Shown piece after piece: positions 58,362 through 64,000 of a DNA stretch of 64,000 bases. Source of the DNA: Cladobotryum mycophilum (lineage: Eukaryota > Ascomycota > Sordariomycetes > Hypocreales > Hypocreaceae); contig JAVFKD010000002.1 of assembly GCA_036429605.1 (NCBI GenBank), forward strand, positions 558,001-622,000. The letters are read 5' to 3'. The notes under the pieces were generated by a model. It had not been told where the DNA came from and made no database searches. It was given only the letters and a program-made list of their open reading frames with translations. Position 1 is the stretch's first letter; each line of letters starts with the position of its first letter. A program made the position numbers and the translations under genes.

Positions 58362-59762
58362 ACAATATCCACCAGATTCTATTCATCTTTTAAAATTTTT
58401 GATAGAACGGTGAACGTGGCATTCGGTGGCTATATTTTTGGCACGTTTGTTATCAGACCATCTGATAACATGCAATGGCGGTGATGAGGGCAGTCCCGCC
58501 TCTCGGATACGTTAACCACACAATGGGGTTGATACCATGAGCTGTTATATGACTGTAGACCTTCCACTGGTTCTTATCATTTATATATTTAATGCACTTG
58601 CTCTCGGAGCGTATAGATGTTTCGCTTTCCCCATCTTGTTCGATATTACTTCTTCCCATCTTAAACATCAGTTCTCAGCCAAGTCTTCGCTTTGCTCTCA
58701 CACAACCACAGACACACGCGCGCTCACTGGATAAGATTATACACAACAGCCCTGACAATACTACCTATGCTACTGCGGCAGTCTGCTTTGACGACTCGAA
58801 ATGGCGTTACTCCCGCTACACGGAGCGATGCCCTCAGAGCAGCTGCTTCCCACACACCAAGCAAGCGACGGGCTATCATCTCTAGGTCCCCAGAAGATTG
58901 TCGGACCAGCCAAAGACCCTGCTCCCACGCCTTTACCTAATACCATTTGTAGATCTTATTACTGGGCGTGTGAGCGCTTCCTCGCTGTTGCGTTATTCCC
59001 CTGTAGCTGTGGGCGCACCTTCGTGGACACCGAGGGAGTAATAGTAATCTGGCCCAACTAGCTGTTGGTGTCTTCACATTCATCGCTGCTCATGGCCAAA
59101 CATCTACTGCCTTGACAAAGGCCAAAATACGTCACCGTCACTTTGCTTTATTATCCCAAAGTTTTTATACTGTCTAACCTCTGAAGCTTCCCGTCGTACC
59201 ACGCATAAGACCGTTGATGGCGTCGAGCATGACTTGAGGTTGGCTATCATCGCCATTCATCTTGATGCCGTTGCGATGTTGAATGGGTGGTTGAGGTGGT
59301 TTTGGGACGAAAAAAGTTTCTAGGGTAGGTGGATGGACAGAAAATAAGTGACGGGCAATGGTTGTTGAAGTTGAGTCGAGTTTTTGCACACCAACTGTCA
59401 AGCTGAATAATTTCTAAGGTTCTCAGTTCTAGTTCTGGCTTGCATAATTAGACTGCTATTTTTAGTCATTTCTTTTACCTTATTTGTGAAATTTGGACTT
59501 TACTGTGGACTACTTGATGAGACGTGGTTAACTTGTACACGATTCTATCGATGCTCACATTGCCCAATCGCGCGCGTAGGTAGTGCCACGCCACCGTTAC
59601 GTTGATGAGGTAATAATGCAATTACGTATGCAGCATCACGGGAATCTCCTCCCCACTTCCAGGTTGGGTGTCCATGCCAACACTCGACAAACCCCGCATC
59701 TGAATAACATGATGCCATCAAACCGGATATCTCACTATTAAGTCATCTTATATCATCTAATT
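58362..59762. other. 1.4-kb intergenic region, no gene seen
   Basis: No supported gene in either direction; small ORFs only. Confidence 0.55.
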
Positions 59763-60784
59763 ATGGAAAAGCAGGACATCTACTCCGAGGTCACCAAGCA
59801 TTACTCTACTGCGGCACAAGGTGTCGATGCCCACTATGGAGACTCTGTCGCAAAGGCATTTGGCTACTCGGAAGCGGAACTCGCCAGCATTCCAAGAGAT
59901 GCCAATCTTGGGCTGAGTTGTGGAAATCCTCTTGCCATTGCTACAATTCGTGAGGTCCGTTTCGCTCATCCTAAGAGTAACGAGGCACTCTACTGATGCT
60001 CATTCAGGGTGAGACCGTCATTGACTTGGGGAGCGGGGCTGGATTCGACGTCTTCCTCGCTGCCAACAACGTCGGACTCAATGGAAAGGTTATTGGTGTG
60101 GACATGAACAAGGTAAGGCCATCATATCGGTTCTCAAGGTATGAATCCCCTAACGAGAAGTAGGACATGCTCTCCAGAGCCCACAAAATAAGGGAAGCGA
60201 ATGGCAAGACCAACACCGAATTTGTCGAATCTCAAATCACGGCCATCGCCCTTGACAGCGGCATCGCAGACTGCATTATCTCCAACTGCGTCATCAACCT
60301 CGTTCCAGAAGAAGAGAAACAGCTCGTCTTTAATGAGATGTTTCGTCTGCTCAAGCCTGGGGGACGAGTTGCCGTCTCTGACATTCTAGCCAAGAAGCCA
60401 CTCCCCGAAGAGATTAGAAAGAGTATGACACTATATGTGGGCTGCATTGCTGGTGCAAGCCAAGTATCCGCATATGAGAAATACCTGAAAGAGGCGGGCT
60501 TTGCAAGTGAGTAATAAAGCTCTGGTACGGGACTGTGGGGGCGTTCCTGCTAACTATAGGCAGAGATTTTGATCACTGATTCCGGCAATGACCTGAATGT
60601 CTATCATACGACCGAGATTGGAGGGGCAGATTCCAAGTCAACGGAACAGGGTGGGTGCTGCGGCACTCAAACCTCATGTTGCGGCCCAACCAATAATGAC
60701 ACCTCTGGGGCTCAGAATATTGACTTCAACGAATGGACGGGTCAGTGTCACCGCTACCTAGACTGGATGTACAGAAAACGCTGA
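59763..60784 (+). CDS. arsenite methyltransferase
   Basis: Four exons: 59763-59954, 60008-60112, 60164-60506 and 60564-60784; 286 residues. It methylates trivalent arsenic with SAM, a detoxification step in the cytosol. The SAM motif is VIDLGSGAGFD at about 68-78. The three cysteines that bind arsenite in this family can be seen: Cys53 (GLSCGNPLA), Cys141 (IISNCVINLV) and Cys193 (YVGCIAGA). The start (IYSEVTKHYSTAAQG) and the phrase RLLKPGGRVAVSDIL are characteristic. The C-terminus carries extra cysteine pairs (GGCCGTQTSCCGP), possible metal ligands found in many microbial members. No arsenic-resistance partner gene is adjacent in the window. Confidence 0.92.
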
Positions 60785-60904
60785 CCGTAGTACCCAAGCC
60801 TCATACAAGATCTATGCGGTCAAGGCATAGAGATGAAGCTTCAGGGTCTACCGGTTTGGGCGACCCTTTTCGCCTAATAGATAATGATGTGGCTGATACC
60901 TATG

Positions 60905-61666
60905 GGGACTAACATTGGCATTATGTCTGAAGAAGCAACATAGAATTAATTGCACAATCTACGAACTTTGATGTGATCCTTACGGCGGAAAGACAAGCAT
61001 CTCGTTGAGACCCAATGATCTCCGAGTGATGCAGCATATTGGCGTCTATGACAAACTACGAAATACCGGTTACAACCACGAAGAGCTTGTGCTAAGCAAT
61101 GGGAAAGGTCATCAACTGGCTAGATTTTTAAATGGAAGCGAGAGATTATACAATTTCCCATCCCTACAAATTCATCGTGGAGAAGTACAAGAGGCTTTGT
61201 TGGAAGAGCTCTGTCATCAGGGTATCCCGGTCCGTTATGGTATGAAGCTTGTTTACTTGGAAGAACGATCAGATGAGGAGGTTTATATGATCTTTGAGAA
61301 CGGTCATACCGTTGTAGCAGACCTTGTTATTAGTGCCGATAGCATTCACTCTCGTATTCGCCCATTCATAAACCGGCTGAGCCCATTTACAGCGGTCACT
61401 TTGGCATTACCGGTGCAATACCCAAAGACCAGCTTCACAAATCGATTGAGGATTATTACCTCCCCAGCATGCTGTTCGGGCAGTCTGGCTTCATGGTGGT
61501 AGTGCCGTTCACCTTTGACGGCAACGACATCAGCTTCTTCACCACCATGGGGCTACGAGAGAGAATAAAGGAGCAATGGAATGAGCTTGCAAATCAACCA
61601 GACAAGATACGAAAGTTTTTGATTGACTGGTTTATTTTCCGAATCCCCTATTACGGACCACTCTAG
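60905..61666 (+). pseudogene. FAD-dependent monooxygenase relic
   Basis: Remains of a group-A flavin monooxygenase. A degenerate start (LTLALCLKKQHRINCTIYEL, about 60912-60975) belongs to the FAD-binding domain but lacks a proper GxGxxG and runs into a TGA at about 60976-60978. The longest open part (61005-61502) holds RPNDLRVMQHIGVYDKL and the inner domain motif ADLVISADSIHSRIRPFI. Near 61420 the frame shifts to that of 61469-61666 (LFGQSGFMVVVPFTFDG), and the C-terminal third is missing. Nonsense, frameshift and truncation together show a true pseudogene. The TGA may derive from CGA by a C-to-T change, which RIP would favour. Confidence 0.7.
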
Positions 61667-61927
61667 GCCCTTTGCAGCGTTAGCCATTCTCTCACAGTGG
61701 TCGCATCCATCCTTGTGCAGCACCAATCAATCAGTTCGCAGTAAGCGAATATTCTCACTACCCTTTGCATTTTCAGTCGATTCCTCCACTGCCGTTCTCG
61801 TCTTCAATGGAGAAGTTGAATCTTTTTGGCCCTGCCAAGGTGTTCGACCTGCTAAGACATTGTGTGTCTTCTGTGGCCGCTCGCTCAGTTCTGCGCCGCT
61901 TTGTTGTTTACCATGCTTGCCACTCTC

Positions 61928-63493
61928 CTATTGTGGCGAAGACGGTAGGCCTTGAAGCCACTCATGAACCGCTGCATCTTCATCGTCGTCGTCTTCAGGA
62001 TCCCCCAGGTACTCCAGTAAACCGGCTGAACCTGATAGCGCCGCAAGGCGAAGTACTGCCCATTGTAGATCCAGCATGAGGTTCATCTTTATTGCATCAT
62101 CGTGAGACATGGGGCCAATTTCAAAGACTTGGCCTGTCAAGACCTCTCGGTTCGAGCCAAACCTAGCGATCCCCATACCATCTGCGATCTTGGCGGATGA
62201 GAACGCAAGCATATCTTGAATCTCTATCAGATCAACTTCAGTTTCTTTTTCGGGTCCAGATTATTCTTAGATAACCAGTAGAACTGAACTCGTACCATGG
62301 ACTCAGTAATATTGATTGCATGAATCTCAAGGCACTTGAGGCCAATTTTGCCTCGACCCCACCAAGAATGGAGTTTTTCATTCAATGAGATCATATTCCA
62401 TTGTTTATCGGACCGACCCAGGCCAGTCGCCAGCTTCTTGAATTCAGTCGTGAAAGCTTTACCAAGCAAAGTTTCAACATGAATCATATTGGTATTCATC
62501 GCCCTGACCTTGCTTAGTGAATCGTTGACTGCAAAAGGTATAATATGGCAGACTTCCGGGTCTGCTGTCTTGGTAAGAACGCATAAAAACTTGTCTCTCT
62601 TGAGGCACTATAAAAAAGTTAGAATAGGTTTATTAATAGAAACCACGGTTGCTTACGGCTTTCTTCTCACCGTTGTCACGCTGTACTTTGCCATTTTTAA
62701 ACCTCGGTTGCTTTGGTTCAAATGAAGGGTCTTCGTCGTCCTCTGATCGTTTGTTGTCTGCTGAATCATCTTTACTACCCTTTCTCTCCTCCTTATCTGG
62801 CACTTTTTGATGTCTGAAGCTACTCTTCTTATCGGACACGCTCTTCTTGCGCTTGCTAGCTCTCTCTGATGTGGTGTTATGGCGGCTTGATGTTTTGGCT
62901 GAACCCCATTGTGAGCCCGGTAATCGACCGGACATGACTGAATTAATTGGCATGGTAAGCAAATGGGGAAAGAAAAAGAAGAAGTAGAAGAAGAAAGTTG
63001 ATAGTTAGAACTTACAGAGAAGTAGGAATGTCTCGGTGTTACTTAGTATATAGTCTATATCAATGGTTGCATAGTCTTCGGATGCAAACAATCGGAGTTG
63101 TTCTATGGGTACCAGCAGGAGAAAAGATTGCTGGAGAAAGCTAAAGCCAAAATCATCTTGAAAGAGGTCAGTAGCCAACTTTGATCTGATCTTCACCAAG
63201 AGCTGATGCTGTTCCCTTGCTTTGTCGCAAGGCAAGAGTTCGTTGTTGGTTTGAACGACACAAGGGTCTTCGTCCAGGTATCGCTCAAGAATCGAAACAT
63301 CTGGCTCGAGGGTTGATTGTCTGTCAACAAATTTATCCACCTTTTGATGGAGTCGTTCGCGCCGCTGCGAAGACACCATACTGAATATGAGGGCTTTGGT
63401 GACGAGTTGGGATAATGTCGAATGAAAAGTCACAAGATCAAAAATGCTCGCGCCAAACGAAACGAGCCTTGCAACTGAAGCGTGCTTAGTCAT
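61928..63493 (-). CDS. HNH-nuclease-like protein, frame broken near 62255
   Basis: Three exons: 63493-63016, 62937-62657 and 62607-61928. The model gives about 480 residues. An N-terminal helical domain is followed by a Lys/Ser-rich charged linker (about 190-250). The HNH-like core reads CVLTKTADPEVCHIIPFAVN. Then come conserved blocks of the fungal HNH family (SDKQWNMISLNEKLHSWWGRG; LDLQWAVLRLAALSG) and an acidic end (DPEDDDDEDAA). Fungal members are numerous and uncharacterised, and nuclease activity is inferred from the motif. After LDPKKK the frame moves by one; one extra A in an A5 run (T5 on the + strand, near 62250) would restore it. This is a lesion or a sequencing error. Confidence 0.65.
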
Positions 63494-64000
63494 GAATCAT
63501 TATGAGTGCTTATGACGTCATGTGACAATGCAAACTTTATCCCTTCAAACTTTTCATGAGGTACACACTCCACCGCCTTTGCCGATTATCGCCTTAGTCG
63601 CACGAAGGATCCAAAGTAACAACTGTACTAATCGGAGTGCATTCTACAGAGCCATATCTATTGATAACCTGACCTGCCAGAGACGCATCCTCGGGCAGCG
63701 CGCTGCTTGACCGGTAAGTACCAGGGTACGGAGTAGTCAGACTCAGTAAGTTGAACCAAGCCACACTAAAAGCATAGGACGTAAAATCGAGAACCCGAGA
63801 CTTGTTTGTAAAGGCAAAGTGTTATTTCTGGTAGAATAGTGCGCTGTTTAAGTTGAGATAGGCGATTCGAATGCCTTTAGGTTATGAGAACCGGATGACG
63901 GCAGACGAAAAAGGAATAGCAAAGTGCTAAAAGGATCTGAGTAAAAGAGATTACGATGCATGATTCTGTTGTACAAAGATGCTATCTACTCCTCATGACG
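63494..64000. other. window end, no gene seen
   Basis: Upstream region of the HNH-like gene; only spurious ORFs. Confidence 0.55.

Overview
The window is nuclear DNA of a filamentous ascomycete (Pezizomycotina, most likely Sordariomycetes/Hypocreales). The signs are: genes split by many short GT-AG introns of about 50-70 bp, a large NRPS, a Zn2Cys6 regulator, UstY-type (DUF3328) proteins, a NACHT NTPase, F-box-like and 2EXR proteins, a fungal AAA ATPase, small secreted cysteine-rich proteins and an OPT transporter. No tRNA, rRNA, CRISPR array or intact transposon was seen. All gene models were spliced by eye.

Layout. 0-13 kb: a 2EXR protein (frameshifted), a multi-pass membrane protein, a D-2-hydroxyacid dehydrogenase, a NACHT NTPase with two frameshifts, and two tandem F-box-like paralogues. 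14-16 kb: three tandem small secreted eight-cysteine proteins sharing an upstream element. 18-28.5 kb: a two-module NRPS, A-T-E-C-A-T-E-C, with an in-frame TAG in the second epimerase and a degenerate last C domain. 28.8-31.5 kb: an AAA ATPase broken by a perfect 22-bp tandem duplication. 33-37.5 kb: a coiled-coil protein and an OPT peptide transporter.

38.5-52.6 kb is the most interesting part: a ustiloxin/phomopsin-like (dikaritin) RiPP gene cluster. It holds a membrane-anchored tyrosinase, two UstY-type oxidases, a secreted precursor made of eleven 13-residue repeats each ending in a dibasic Kex2 site with an invariant Tyr-Ala-Ile-Pro-Val segment, a Zn2Cys6 regulator, a SAM methyltransferase and an MFS transporter. 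The expected route is secretion-pathway entry, Kex2 cutting, oxidative cyclisation by tyrosinase plus UstY proteins, methylation and export. The inferred core is not one I recognise as a characterised product; it looks intermediate between the ustiloxin and phomopsin types. AT-rich islands lie on both sides of the cluster.

54-64 kb: a small basic coiled-coil protein, a secreted epoxide-hydrolase-like enzyme, an arsenite methyltransferase, the relic of a FAD monooxygenase and an HNH-nuclease-like gene. Four frame breaks in three genes (2EXR, NACHT twice, HNH) are each explained by one missing base in a five-base homopolymer. That pattern suggests base-calling error as readily as decay.
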